This document shows, in pieces, positions 26,028 through 39,431 of a stretch of 64,000 nt of DNA. The stretch is from Lota lota (Eukaryota; Chordata; Actinopteri; Gadiformes; Lotidae): positions 1,232,501-1,296,500 of the forward strand of contig JACYXH010000314.1 of assembly GCA_026745465.1 (NCBI GenBank), in the 5' to 3' direction. Made by a program: the position numbers and the translations under genes. The notes under the pieces are model-generated. The model ran no database searches. It was not told the origin of the DNA and saw nothing but the letters and a program-made list of their open reading frames with translations. Numbering within the stretch: the first letter of the stretch is position 1; each line of letters begins with the position of its first letter.

Positions 26028-29000
26028 TACACTTTGCAAAACCTTAACCTTAAACCGTCTGAAGATGTATTTTCCAGGCTATTTAGATTCATATTTTGTC
26101 TCCAGATGGCCCAGGGGGAGAGGTATATTGAGTGATGAACGACAATCAGAATTGTTTCTTTTGCCTTTCAACCAACTGGAGTCTATTTCACATACCAGTT
26201 GCCATTCTGTTATCATTCACTGTATACATTTTATTTGACATTAGGTTTATGTCAGTGATGCATAGTAATACCGCATAGCATTAAGGTAGCATGGGATGTT
26301 AAGATGACATCAAATTAATGTTTGAAGCACTTACATGGGGAAGCAAAGGCACTATAAAAGGTATGGAGCCATGGCTTGGATGGCTCTACAATTAAATAAT
26401 ACTGACATTTAGAGGCCCCAGATTCCCCAGTGACTGAATTTTTATATCTGACGGGTTGTGACAATTTACTCCCATCAAAAGGAATATGACAGTATGCTGG
26501 TGTCAATCATTTGCCCGTTGTCTGTCCCTGTATCTGACAGTGCTTTGGTCTTTCTTTGTTTTCATCACTTCAACAGGCCTCTATGACTACTAATAATCTG
26601 GCTTTGAGGATACTAAACCCAAATGTCTTTTGAAATGTTTTTTTTTAATCTAGGTTTTGACACAATATTTGGCAGGCAAAATGACCAGCAGTTTAATACC
26701 ACACATACAGTGGACTTATATAAATTGAAATGCACATCAGTGCCCGATATCTTATATTTATTTATGTATTTAAATATCTAGCAACACATCCTCTCCATCC
26801 TCGCACAAGGCCAAACACCATGGCACACACACAACATAAGATACACAATAACGGATTGCTGGGCTTGGAAACTGTGCACTGTCATTGCGACTCCCATCTC
26901 CCAGATGTTGTAACCTGTTGGCAGGAAGCAGAGAGACGAGAGAAGAGAGAGGTTCAAGTTCCTGCTACTGACGATGTCTGTGTGGGCTGAATGTGGCATG
27001 TTTTCAAGTAGGCCTAGTAAATATGTCCCTGATTTTTGTGCTTCATCTCTTGCCTCTACACACAAACTCGTGACAAGTAATGCATGTAAATGAATGCAAA
27101 CCCATAATAGAAAGCAGTCAGTAGATAATAGGGCCTCAGCATCTTTATTTATATCTTATGATTAATATAATTATTTTGTTTGCTTGAGTGTGCTTCTGGG
27201 AGTGGCCGGGATGGGAATATTCTACCTTTAATGTTACATTTGTGTACATTTCTCTTTTTTTTTTTTACTGGGTAAAGTTCATTTCAGCTATCTAGTCGTC
27301 CGTACAATGTCCCCCTGGCCAAAAAGATCACCTATAATAAATATGTTGTTCCCACTGCCTCCAACACTGCCCTTGACCCACATCACACCCAGACTCATTC
27401 CAATTTCTATTTTTATCTTTGTAAATTGTTGCATGTTGCTGTTGTTTAATTGGTTTAATGTTTTTACAGTGTGTGCCATGTGTGTCCCAAGATGATTTTT
27501 TGTCAAAGCTTTTGATAGACAATAAAGTAACCTGAATCTGGATCTGAATCTAGAAGAACTGTTGTAGTGCATTCCTATAACAAACTGTTATTATATTTAA
27601 ACTGTCATTACTTCTAATTCCTCAGTGGCAGAACCTCACAAATACATATTTTACTTGTTATCACCTCCACAATTGTCATTACAGATCTATAACTGAGGAG
27701 GAACAGCCTACTTTTATATGCCCCGTTATAGACATTATTCCAGTGTCATGACCTCTGCCTTATTATTTCCAGAAAGCTTCCCACATGCCGCTCTGGCTTT
27801 TAATTTGATCTAAATGAAGAATAATTAATAAGCTCCCTAAATATAAAAACAAAAAGACCTCTGATGGATATTCAGGACCATTACACGCCCACAATACGAC
27901 CATATTGGGTGCCCCTGTCAATGAAATGCTTCCATTGTTTATTAGTGGTGCGGATTTTGATGTGAGCATGCAGAGGATAAAATGTGTCTTTCTGGAAACT
28001 ACATAACATCATGTTCGTAAATTGTAGTTATTAACATATCTTCACTATGATAGTGAAGAGTAACATATTATACCTAATATTAGTCTGCACATGTTTATGA
28101 GTTACACTCAATCAGTTGTGGAACCCAATAATATTATTCTGCTGGAGCGTTGAGCATGTTCCTGCTAAAAATGGCATTCTGGGTGACTGAATAGAATTGG
28201 TTTGAGGCCAGTATCAATTATTACATCTTTCTTTCATACCAAATGGTTATTTTGAGGAGGGAATACCGTATAAATACAGTATTAGTAATGTAGAAGAAGG
28301 ATAAATACTCACAAGGATTTTTGTACCCTTCCCGTTCATGCTGGTTGAAGGATGTTGCTTCAGTGTAAAGAACTTACTTTACACTCATGCAGATAAATGC
28401 TAATATATTGCTATAATATAACTTACTGAATTTAACCCAGCTTTCAAAGTAGGGCCTGAATCATTGGAGTTAATCATACGACCTATAAAATAGAACTATT
28501 TGCGTCATTGCAAAAAAAGTATCTATTGATTAGATTTGTGCTACCATGGTAACTCCTTGCTCTTTGATGGGTTCACACTTCAGGGTGTGAACTCTGTGGT
28601 CGTTCAGAAGGTGCGTTTGTTTTGCGTGACTCACATGTGACACCCTTCCCCTAGCTCCCTGTGACTTATGATGCAACCCTTGCGACCTCGAACAACAGTG
28701 CAGGCAAATTACTTTGTTAATGCAACGGAGACAGAAACATGCAACATAATAATACGGCAGGAAAAAAGAAATACCCGGAGACCAATTAATTTGTGTCAGT
28801 ACAAAAATAAAAGACTTTTGAGATTGATTTGAATAAGAATCTCATACTCCCACGAAAACACACTTGGCCATTCATTTGCAAAAGCTTCGGCAGATTACAA
28901 CAAAATCCTGGGAATACAAACTTGACACCTATGTATTTTAAGATGTATACCAAGGAATAATGCACACCAGAGCAGGATACTATTAAAATGTTTTCTGAAC

Positions 29001-29315
29001 AAATAAACACATTCTAAACGCAGGCAAATGAAAAGGCAGCCCAGGACGCGTTGGAGACATTTTTCCCCACACCTGGATGTTCACAGGAAGAGTGGAAGCC
29101 GTGGCTCCAATCAAAAGGCCTGATATGATTGACCAATGAAGACCCAAAGAAAACATTTACCCAAGCTCCTCCTTATGAGAAGCAGCGGGCCTGATATGAG
29201 TAAAGCAATTTCACCCATGATCAGATTCTTTAATCGAGCGCTGATTAGATAAATTGATATATGGCTGTGTACTGTTTCAACGGGATTGGCACATATTTCA
29301 TCAGCAATTCACTCA
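26028..29315. other. Upstream intergenic stretch, mostly unique
   Basis: AT-rich without tandem arrays, apart from one possible LINE tail near 27.5 kb. No exon recognised. The block at 27770-27975 is dense in homeodomain and SOX/FOX-like words. Confidence 0.5.
27500..27552 (+). mobile_element. Possible LINE tail with (TGAATC)n
   Basis: GACAATAAAGTAACC is followed by a short tandem of CTGAATCTGGATCTGAATCT, as at the 3' end of some non-LTR elements. No coding part was seen. Confidence 0.3.
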
Positions 29316-29625
29316 CTACTTCTCCATCTCTGTCTTTTTCTCAATCTGTCTCTCAATACACACAGACGTTTCTCCCACTATCTCTCACTGTCTATCTTTT
29401 GCTTGCTCTCTTCCTCTCTCTACCGTTCCCTATTTCTCTCTCCTACTCGCTTTCTCTCCACCTCTCTCTATCTCTCTCTCTCTCACTATTTGTCTCTATA
29501 CAGCACTCACTGTCTTTTTCTCCTCTCTGTCTCTCTCCCATCACTCACTCTTTCTCCATCTTTTGCTTTCTCTCGCCCTCCCTCTATCGCTCCCTCCCTC
29601 TCTCTGTCCTTCCCCATAAGTGCAG
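29316..29625. repeat. CT-rich tract
   Basis: Imperfect CTCT/TCTC polypyrimidine tract. Ser/Leu-rich frames are artefacts. Confidence 0.93.
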
Positions 29626-29929
29626 ATGTCCGTAAGGGACTTGCTACAGTTACACAGATAGAAAAATATCTTCCTATCACTCAACGTCTCAACATCTTCC
29701 TCTCTGTCTCCCTCTTTGCCTCTCCCTAAACCTCTGTCTTCGTAATTAACTGGTTCATAAGACCCCCAGAAGATCAGGGTCGAAAACATTGACTAATTGG
29801 CTCTATGGGAGAAGACCTATGCAGAAGACCTATGCTGAAGACCCACTGATGGGAGGGCACCAGGATTCTGATGCTCTGACCTCTTAAGCAGCATCTCTTC
29901 TATCCAGGATAATAACTTCATAGGCCGAC

Positions 29930-30006
29930 AGAGAGAGAGAGAGAGGGAGGGAGACAGGGAGAGGGAGAGAGAGAGAGAACGCAAGAGAGAGAACGCGAGA
30001 GAGAGC
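29930..30006. repeat. GA-rich tract
   Basis: GAGA/GGGA purine tract. With the CT tract at 29.3-29.6 kb it forms complementary arms about 0.3 kb apart. Confidence 0.92.
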
Positions 30007-30595
30007 CCGGACGGTGATGGATGAGGGTTGAGCGGGAACGTCTGAATCCTCTCCGCCTAATTAACCTCTCTGTGTGTGTGTCTCTGAGTGTTGAACCTCC
30101 TTTAGCAGGCTGACGGAGCCACCCATAGAGATATGTGTGCACTATATCCCCCACATACACACACACCGCTCTCCCATGTGAGAGGACAGTCCAGCTGTCC
30201 TCAGAAGTACCAATGTGCAGAAAGAAAATCTCACGGAAATAGTTTGTGGTTTAGAATCATTCTATCTTCATTAAAGGATCTGCTTTTGACCTTTGGTGTA
30301 TTATTTGTCTGTTTTAGATTGTCTGTTGTCTTTGTATTCACAAATATTTATGTCTTCAGTGCATGCCTACAGGCTTTTGGAAATTATTGTTTGTGTGTGT
30401 ATCTGTGTGTGTGTGTGTGTGTTTCTATATACTGTTATAGTTTAAACCAGAAAGCTATTCTGCATGCTGTATAATTGCACGTATTACTCACTGCAAGATA
30501 GTATAAGCGCATTCATATCAGTTTAACCAGAAAATGTGGCATTTACTTCACTGCATTGTGTGCTTTGGTGTTGCAAAGATGTGTTTTGTGGGGTT

Positions 30596-30688
30596 TGTGT
30601 GTGTGTGTGTGTTTTGTGTGTGTGTGTGTCTTTATGTGTGTGTGTGTGTGTGTGTCTGTGTGTAAGGGGGGGGGGGGGGGGGGGGGGG
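30596..30688. repeat. (GT)n plus poly-G (23)
   Basis: Broken GT run, then 23 G at 30666-30688. Confidence 0.95.
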
Positions 30689-31139
30689 TCTAAATTAATA
30701 AAATATGTCAGATTGAGGGGGGCTTCCAATAGGCCCCACAAGTTGTGCTCGTGAAAGAAGAAGAAAAAGAAAAAATGCAATAACATATAAAGCCTTTGCA
30801 TGAATAATGTAGCGGCACAACACATAAATTGTGGATTATGGCTTGATTTCATTAGGCGTGTATGAAAGCAGAACATGGGGTGGCATTAAAACAGAACACA
30901 GCAGACAAACACAGCTCAGCAGCAGCACTGGAGTGGCGAGGCCTTGTTACAAGAATCCCGGGGCCGGTTCTCATGTACTGTACACATCAAACACACTAGG
31001 TTGGAAGGGGCCACCAAGGGCCCGACTCACTGGAAGCTGCAGGTACAATGGAAACACGGCCCTTCTCTTTACTGCCCCTCAGAGAGATGGACGCGTCACG
31101 TTGTCACACATAACACTCTGTTTTCGTGTGTGTTTGAGG

Positions 31140-31260
31140 TGAGAGAGACAGAGAGAGTGAGAGAAAGAGAGAGAGACAGACACAGAGAGAGGGAGGAAGG
31201 GGAGAGAGAGAGAAAGATAGAGAGAGAGGCAGAGGAAGAGGGAGGGGGAAAGAGAGAGAT
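31140..31260. repeat. GA-rich tract
   Basis: Imperfect GAGA/GACA purine tract. Confidence 0.93.
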
Positions 31261-32270
31261 TGTTGTTTTGGTTGCTTTGCAATGTTGCAATACTTTGCTC
31301 TCTCTTGCATTACCTCCTGCTCTCTTTCACGCCCATTCCTTCCCCAGAACAGTTTCAATGTCTGCTCCACATTTCCATAATAGAGGTAAGGATGAAGTCA
31401 TGCACACTTTTATAGATTTTTAAATTCTATACCCAGTCCAGCATGCAGTCGCTACATTGGTCCGTATTGATTTCACCTAAGTAAATGTTAGACATGACAC
31501 ACAAATAAATAAATTACAATAGAAATAAGCCTAAGGGGTGTTTGGGAACGTGTGAGTGTGTGTGTGCATGTGTGTGAGTGCGCGTGTGTGTGTGTGTGGG
31601 TAGACGGATGGGAAGCAGGGGTCACAACATTGCTAATAATGCCAAGAGCACTCACTATTGTGAGGCTAAAATTGATCACACCACTCCAAACCTCACTGCA
31701 GCCTCGATTTCATTTAGACACGGCAGACTGGGTAAAAGCAGCCCCAGTATTTGAATGGTAATTCCTCAGGGTCCACAGGATCCAGTAGGAAAAGCTTACG
31801 TTCTGTCTGCACACAGGCTGAATGGCTGATAAAGTTCAGGGGGAAAAAAGCAAGGGAAGTTGGCAGTGAAACAGGAACGCCTCTTTCATCCACAGCCATC
31901 CACATTCATTACAACACTCTTTTGTTACAGGTACCTCATAATCACACCTGAAACCTGATCAGAGAGAGACAGCGAGAGAAAAAAGAAAATGGGGAATTGT
32001 GAACAACACGATTGGGAATTTCCAGCTATGCCTGCACAATGTGTACAATGCGTGCAAAGATGTCGAATTTCAGATGGATTTGATTTATGGTAATGTGGTA
32101 CCATGCTCTATTGTCATCAGAACATTCAATTCCCCTACACCCACGGTGCTAACGTCACCGTGCGCGTGCGAAACCACATCTTATTTGTAATGTTGAAAAT
32201 AATTATTTGATTTCATCCAGCGGCGTTGTCAAACTCCCCTCCCCCATAAAGCCAACCCAACGCTCCCGAC
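31261..32270. other. Non-coding stretch
   Basis: TG-rich at 31553-31600, otherwise unique. No exon recognised. Confidence 0.55.
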
Positions 32271-32522
32271 TCACACACACCCCAAAGACACACACACACA
32301 CATACACAAAAACTCCAAAGACATACACACACAGTCCAAAGACACACACACACACACACACACATACACACAGAGTCCAAAGACGCACACATACACCCCA
32401 AAGACACACCCACACCCACAAACACACTCCAAAGACACACACACACACACCCCAAAGGCACACCCACACCCACAAACACACATGCACACACACACACACA
32501 CCCCACAGACATACACACACAT
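32271..32522. repeat. CA-rich minisatellite
   Basis: Blocks of CACACACA separated by CCAAAGACAC, a higher-order unit of about 20-55 bp. The 220-codon frame across it is an artefact. Confidence 0.9.
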
Positions 32523-32861
32523 CCTCAACCACCCCCAACCTCCTCTATCTGACCAGGAGCACCTGCTATTGGCCCACCCGCTCCAACCCTGCGTATGTTG
32601 TTATACATCTCAGCCTGCTTGAGTTTTCCCTCTGCCCTCTGAGTCTCCTTCCAGGTAGATATGAAATATCGACTGTTCTCATCTGGGGCCTACAGATCAC
32701 CCGCCCCCCACCACCACCACTACCACTCCCCCTTACTCCCCACACACTGCCAGTTACTCTACTATCGGAGTTGCTAGCACAGCAACTTTGTGCGGACGGA
32801 AGCAGGGAGGGGAGTAGGAGGAGGGGGAGGGGGAGGGGGAAGCAGAGAGGAACCAGGGTAG

Positions 32862-33525
32862 AGATATAGCGCCAGGGTAGAGATATAGTACCAGGTTAGA
32901 GAAGGAGAACATAAGGGGTACAAAGGGTATACATATAGATTTAGGTTAGAGAGAGACAGCCAGGGTAGAGTTATAGTCCAGGGTAGAGATATAGGACCAG
33001 GGTAGGGATATAGTACCAGGATAGAGGTATAGGATTAGGTTAGAAATGGAGAGCCAGGGTAGAGATATAGTCCAGGGCAGAGATAGAGAACCAGGGTACA
33101 GATATAGTACAAGGGTAAAGATACAGTATCAGGGTAGATATGTAGACCACGGTAGAGATATAGAACCAGGGTAGGGATATAGTACCAGCGTAGATATATA
33201 GGACCAGGTTAGAGATGGAGAGCTAGGGTAGAGATATAGTCCAGGGTAGAGATAGAGAACCAGGGTACAGATATAGTAAAAGGGTATAGATATCTAATCA
33301 GAGTAGAGATATAGACTAGGGTAGAGATTTAGAACCAGGGTAGGGATACAGTACCAGGGTAGAGATATAGGAGCAGGTTAGAGATGGAGAGCCAGGGTAG
33401 AGATGTAGGCCCAGGGTAGAGATATAGGACCAGGGTAGAGATATAGGACCAGGGTAGAGATATAGGCCCAGGGTAGAGATATAGAACAAGGGTAGAGATA
33501 TAGAACCATGTTAGAGATAGAGCTA
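32862..33525. repeat. Minisatellite, unit about 19 bp
   Basis: More than 30 copies of a CCAGGGTAGAGATATAGRA unit with point changes. Longer blocks (for example 33000-33080 against 33180-33260) suggest a higher-order repeat of about 175-185 bp. Confidence 0.95.
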
Positions 33526-33539
33526 GGAGAGCTCCATCG

Positions 33540-33617
33540 AGAGAGAGACACAGAGAGAGAGGAAGGGAATGATATACAGACAGATAGAGAGACAGAGACA
33601 AAGCAAGAGAGAAAGAC

Positions 33618-33671
<54 letters not shown>
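33540..33671. repeat. GA microsatellite
   Basis: Imperfect GAGA/GACA, then pure GA at 33622-33671. Confidence 0.95.
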
Positions 33672-33672
<1 letters not shown>

Positions 33673-33759
33673 AATCAAAATAAAAGTAATTACCAGAATT
33701 AGCTCAGGATTAAGGGAAATCAATAAAAGAGAGTTTAACTGCGGGAATGTCAGATCGTG

Positions 33760-33820
33760 GGTGTGTGCGTGTATGTGTGTGTGTGTGTCTGCCTGTGTGT
33801 GTGTGTGTGTGTGTGTTTGG
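33760..33820. repeat. GT microsatellite
   Basis: Broken GT run. Confidence 0.9.
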
Positions 33821-36800
33821 GTTATTTTATGTATGCAGCGAGATGTGAACAAAAGGAAGCATAGAACGACAGCAGCAGCAACAAGAGAATCCAAATGTGG
33901 AAGGCTTTGCTTTGGCGCTGCAAGGCAGCTGATTGTGCAGGAAGGGGTAATTATACACCGCAGTCACACCGTGGTCGACTGCTGGGAGACAAACAGTCTT
34001 CTCACTGTAAACTGGCCTGCCTCAAACATCAAGAGGACCGAGAGCAAGCCTCTGGAAGACTCAGAATCCTAGCTCTATAATTAGGATGTTCCCAATACAG
34101 TAAATTCTCTGACGGGGACAAAGGCAGTTCATAAGCCTGTGAGAAAGTGCTGCAATACACAAAACATTTAGTTTTCCCAGGAAAATTACAAGAGGTCTCA
34201 AAGACACAAACGTATTTGTATGAAGAGCCATGCTCAACTCTGAAGTTGAAAGGAGCCAACTCCTTTACATACAAACCCAAATGGGTTTGTATGTAAACAA
34301 CTTTCCTGGGAATTCTTTGATTAAACAATAGGGATGAGGAATGAATAATGAGTGATGTAATGCAATCATTAATGGCAGTTGCGTTTCGGTTAAAGAGTAA
34401 TATCAGTCATAGAATCGGCTATAATTCACAGTGCATGGGTTTGGCTAGAATGTGCGTCTTGTTCTGGATAGAGACGACGCCATCCACTGCATGGTGTGAA
34501 ATAAAATAATATTTGCATGGCCAAACTTTCAAGCTCTCATATTAACAAACACTCAGTGTTTGCCTTGGTGATATGCTCATGATTAATTCAACAGATAAAA
34601 GGTTTAGCTGGAGTGTGTTCTGGATTAAGCAGACGAGTGTGCTACAGTGCTACGAGTGCCAGGCTGAAGACTACTTCATTAGCAAACCTTTATTGGCATC
34701 ATTACTGTGATCCGAGATCTCGAGACATTTATCAGCCCCGTGGCGTAAACACACCAAGCACGTGAGACGAAACCCTTCCCCGGATGTTGGTTTTCAATTG
34801 TTTTCCTTGTGTGTTTTAAAATGGTGTCATTTCAAGGCATTCACGGATAAAGTAATCTACACCCCCGAGCCACATACACAGCTGTAGCTCATGTTCGACA
34901 CTTTGTTATGCCTGCGGTTGGTCGTGCCACATCTATCTGCGTCATTGTTTGGTGCAAGTGATCACACTTCAGTTTCTTTGCCAGTGGGTACGTGCTCAGA
35001 CAGTGGCAGGGTAAAGTCCCTACCATGCTAATTAGTATGCAGGAGGAGGTGGAGGAGGAGGAGGAGGTGGAGAACAGTACCAGGCTTTGGGTCTAGGTCT
35101 CATTAGGGACGGCCCAGCATGGCGGTGTGTGTGTTTGTATATGTGTGTATGTGTGTGTGTATGTGTGCGTGGGAACAGTCACAAGGGGTCCTCATTGTAA
35201 CTAATGTTTCCATGGGCCGCAGACTGAGCCCTGCTTCCTCAGGGCTGGCCTGGTGCTCCCTCGTCTGTCAGGTGTGGATTAATACATCAACACCCTCCAC
35301 TGTTATGATGGCGTCGGACATGCACATAAGGGCTCACCATCTGTTCCGCAGGCCCGCCAAGGTTAAACATCCTCCATGCTTAACAGTGGATGGAGGGGAC
35401 GCCAGCCATTGTATGTCTCGGAAAGTTCGGAGATGTAAAAAATGGTAATGGCGTAAATAGGGAGATGCATGCACTCTCACACAGTAGTGGGCTAAGTGGC
35501 AGTGTTTGGTCCCGTTGAGGGCCAGGGCTAGAAAAAGGAAAAAGTATCACGAAATCAAAGTGCGATAGCATAATGAAGTCCACTGTTGAGAAAATGCTGA
35601 AGAGAGGAAACATTTTGTTTGCCTTTCGAATTTGACAAATTACAGCGCATATCATAAAGAACGGATTACAATTATTTCTATGTCACAAAAAGATTGCAAG
35701 TTTCTGGGTTTGTGTTTCCGAATCACTGTGTTTGTGCTACATTTGCAATTTAGCATTCATTGTAAGTATGGAAACTCACTCTTTTACCGTTTTTGTGCAT
35801 TGTGTTTCAGGAGCGAGAGAGCCATTTCCAAGCCACTGAGTAACAAAGAATATACATTAAAAGATTATCTGCATTCGTACCTGTCAAAGTGTTAATGCTG
35901 TTTAATGCATCATGCTGACTCAACGCCTACCTTGGTCTTAAAAGCTGTTGGTCTTCAATTAACGGGAATGTTGTGCAGTAAACAAAGCCTTAGGCGAAGC
36001 AGGTATGAGAGTTCCTCTTTTAGAAGTCAGTAATTGCTGAATGGATTCTGTTCAAACACCCACCCTGAGACCAGGGTCAGCTCAGAGACAAGGGGATGGG
36101 CTAATTTGACTAATTATCTCGGAAGATACTGACGAGGGCTTCTATTAGCCAGGGCCAAGCTCCCTTTACTGAGGTCGTGGCAATAAAAAATGTTGCAGGA
36201 ATAAAAAAGGTCATGTGATTTCATGGGCAGAATGGACTGCAGTAGTGGCGCCAACGACACATGGGTTTGTAGGTGGGAAACTGACTGGTTGTCTTCGGTT
36301 ATTTTTGTATATTTCTTGAGGCCTTTTACGCTTTTATGGACAGGACAGTGAAGAGAGACAGGAAAGTGGGTTGCAGAAGAGACAGAGAATGACACAAAGC
36401 ATGAGACCAATAGCCATGTAAGACCATCCAGTTATTCAAGTTTATTTTCGCAACGAATATAAGTTGGCTATCAATCGCTGGGCAGCAATTGACTTCCCAA
36501 TATGGGCACATCCTTACGCTGTTCAGAAATCCCCAGCCAATCAGATGAAGTAACATGTGACACTCTAGTGTAATCTAGGTGCTCTCTTTGCGCTTGCCAA
36601 ACCTGGTTGGAAGTAAAGCACAAACACATTGTCATCTGAGAAAAGCATTTCTGGAAGATTTTGGTTAATCTATTGACATCGTTATTCAGTCTATTTCGGA
36701 TTAAACTGTTTTGATTGCTTCGTAGATTGCTACACTTTGCTTGGGCGCCAGCGTAATCATTTTAATTTGGACGACTGCGGTGCTCCTTTTTCATTATGAA

Positions 36801-37527
36801 CTGAAACTCCCTTGCTCACTCTGATCTGCAGAGAGAAACAGAGTGTGAACTCGCGAGATCAGGATGGTCCTATGAGACCACATAGGACCACAGGTTTGAA
36901 TCCAACCCATTGCTTACATTGCTAGCACACTAGAAGTGTGAGCCACTGTGCCACTGTTATCTTTTATATTGAGTTGATACTCATGGAACATTATCAGAAA
37001 AACAGACACATGACTGTGGCACGGTCCCAAGTGGGAAAACAAAAGAAGAAAAAGGGGAAAGTAATCTGTCTTGGAGAAGATTGAGCCATTAGCAGCAGCA
37101 GGGCTGCACTAGTCCAGCACGTTGGCTAGTGGCACACCTTGGTACAGGCTGAGCTTCCAAACCCTTTCATCTTGTTCTCCATTGACAGGAGTTCCACGTC
37201 CAAGCCCATTATGCTGCAGAGGTGAAAGGGGATCAAACATCCAATGAACTCTGATGTCGGGGCAACTAACTGTCTCCTTGGCATGCAAATAAAATGCAAT
37301 TTTCTTTATTTCTTCTAATCCTTTGCAATGGAAGCGTTTCCCGGTGTCTCAACTGCTCTGCATTATAATGGCTGAATCTCAGCTGTCGTTACAGTCCTTA
37401 TTAGGAGCAGTGTCATGGCAACTGTGGCATCACTAATTGTGTGATGGCGCGTTCGTATGCATGTCTGGAAATTATTATGTGTTCTTGTGGGAGAGGTTAA
37501 TTCTGTCTTCAATTGTTTGCATGCACA

Positions 37528-37530
<3 letters not shown>
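33821..37530. other. Upstream intergenic stretch, mostly unique
   Basis: GGA/GGT repeat at 35041-35072 and GT-rich at 35125-35170. A tRNA-like B-box word (GGTTTGAATCC, 36892-36902) lies next to a 9-bp inverted repeat, too little to call a SINE. No exon recognised. Confidence 0.5.
34264..34297. other. Perfect 16-nt palindrome
   Basis: TTTACATACAAACCCA, a 2-nt centre (AA), then its exact complement. It could extrude as a cruciform. It shows no promoter or terminator logic; function unknown. Confidence 0.85.

Positions 37531-37568
<38 letters not shown>
37531..37568. repeat. (GT)n microsatellite
   Basis: Uninterrupted GT, followed by C-rich DNA at 37662-37684. Confidence 0.95.
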
Positions 37569-37569
<1 letters not shown>

Positions 37570-38403
37570 AGCATGCGTGCCTGCATGGGTGTGTGGGTTT
37601 GGTGTTACTGGGCATGTGCATGTGAATGCATGCATGTGCCCAGTTATGCATACTGACGTACAACCCCCCCCCCCACCCCCCCCGGCCCATTCCTTTCATC
37701 TCGTCAGTAATTCCTGATCTCCTGACCAATCTCCATTTACACCAAAACCAATTACAGCCCCGGCTGAGCAGGGTGCCGGGCACAGCAGCTCAAATAGGAC
37801 TAAACAGAAGTGGAGGAATGAATGAAAACAGGAAAAGAAGGAATTTAATGTCTGAGCACGGCACAATGGTTCATCCAAGAGCCTGTCTGCTTTGATAAGG
37901 CCAACTTTTACAACAACTACATCTCTGTCCCCCCAACTCCCCTCCCCCCCCTTCCGTATACGACATGCACACTGAGATGTTTAGCAAATGTCGGCCATCA
38001 GTCCTGAAATCAAAACCTTGTTCTCCTTCATCATCAACGGCATGTGATCAGTGGCAGCGACAAAGACGAGCTGCAAATGAACAAAATACGGCAAAAAAAT
38101 ATAATCTATCTAACGATGTGATGATTGGTTTCAGAACAGAGCAATCAAGAAGCGATGTGGCAGAGAAGAAAACATCTGAAAATAAGTGCAGGTTGAAAGG
38201 AAAGAACAACAGTTTATAACCTTGATGATGTTTGTGATATGAATGGCGTTTGTTTGTTCTCGGTTCTTCTCTGGCATAATTGAATCTGTTAAACAAAGAA
38301 AAGTAGTAGTATTGTTTAGGGCTGTGTTTGTTATTCCTATATTTCCCCCACACATAAAACAATGTCTACCTTCCCCTTACTGTGACAGATTCTGCACCAT
38401 AGT

Positions 38404-38560
38404 ACACACACAACCACACACACATATGCAAAGATACAGATGGAAAAAAAAAGCACAAAGCAACATAGTAGGGAGAACCCCCCTACACACAAACACAAAC
38501 ACACACATGCATGCGGACGCATGTGCACACACATACACACACACACACACACACACTTTA
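38404..38560. repeat. CA-rich tract
   Basis: Broken CA runs, the best at 38530-38556. Confidence 0.9.
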
Positions 38561-38824
38561 ATTCCAGCATTAAACATCACTCTTGCCAAGGAACGCAAGC
38601 CTCCCAGTGTTGACATGATACTCCCCGAACAGACAGAGAGGCTGGGGGAGGGAGGAAGGGAGGGGATGTGTGGAGGGGCAGAGGGCTAGAGGGGTAGGGT
38701 TAGGTCTCGGGTCTGGGGGGGAGAAGAGAGGGGGGGAAATTAGAGGAGACAGGAGCTGCTCTCTGTGGTGATCCGGTGACACCGCATGGCCGACTGTCAG
38801 CTTGGATTAGCTGGCCCTCAGACA

Positions 38825-39232
38825 GCCGCCAAGGGAGGGGACGGGCTGGGGGACTAAGGGAGGGGGACAGGCTGGGGGACGGGCTGGGGGACGGGGTGGG
38901 GGACCAGGGGAGGGGACGGGCTGGGGGACTAGGGGAGGGGGACTAGGGGAGGGGACAGGCTGGGGGAGTAGGGGAGGGGGACCAGTGGAGGGGACGGGCT
39001 GGGGGACTAGGGGAGGGGACGGGTTGAGGGACCAGGGGAGGGGATGGGCTGGGGGACCAGAGGGAAGGGCTGGGGGATGAGCTTGGGGACTAGAGGAGGG
39101 GACAAGCTGGGGAACGGGCTGGGAGACCAGAGGAGGGGACGAGCTGGGGGACCAGGGGAGGGGATCAGTAGAGGGGAGGGGAGGGGCTGGGGACAAGGTG
39201 AGTGGCTGAGGGACGGGCTGGGGTGGTTCTGC
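38825..39232. repeat. G-rich minisatellite
   Basis: Tandem array of GGGGACGGGCTGGGGGACYA and GGGGAGG units, about 10-35 bp, with strong G/C strand bias. Many closely spaced G-runs could form G-quadruplexes on the plus strand. The Pro-rich minus-strand frame (38807-39277) is an artefact of it. Confidence 0.95.
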
Positions 39233-39431
39233 TTGGGGGATGGTAGCGAGGGCATACATATATGAATGTATGGACATGTATGTAGATTAATTAATGGACA
39301 GTATAGAATGTAATATATGCACTTCTGAGCTCCCTTCACCCTTGGACTTAACTTTGTTGTTATTACTATAATATAATATAATAATAATACTTTTAGTTTA
39401 TTTTGAATCTTCTCATGTTTCATTTGCATTG

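Noticed and set aside
32207-32869. 220-codon plus-strand frame rich in Thr-His
   Set aside because: Translation of the CA-rich minisatellite; no domain and no splice signals.
36866-36910. tRNA-like B-box next to a 9-bp inverted repeat
   Set aside because: No A-box, body or tail of a SINE and no tRNA cloverleaf; too short to support.
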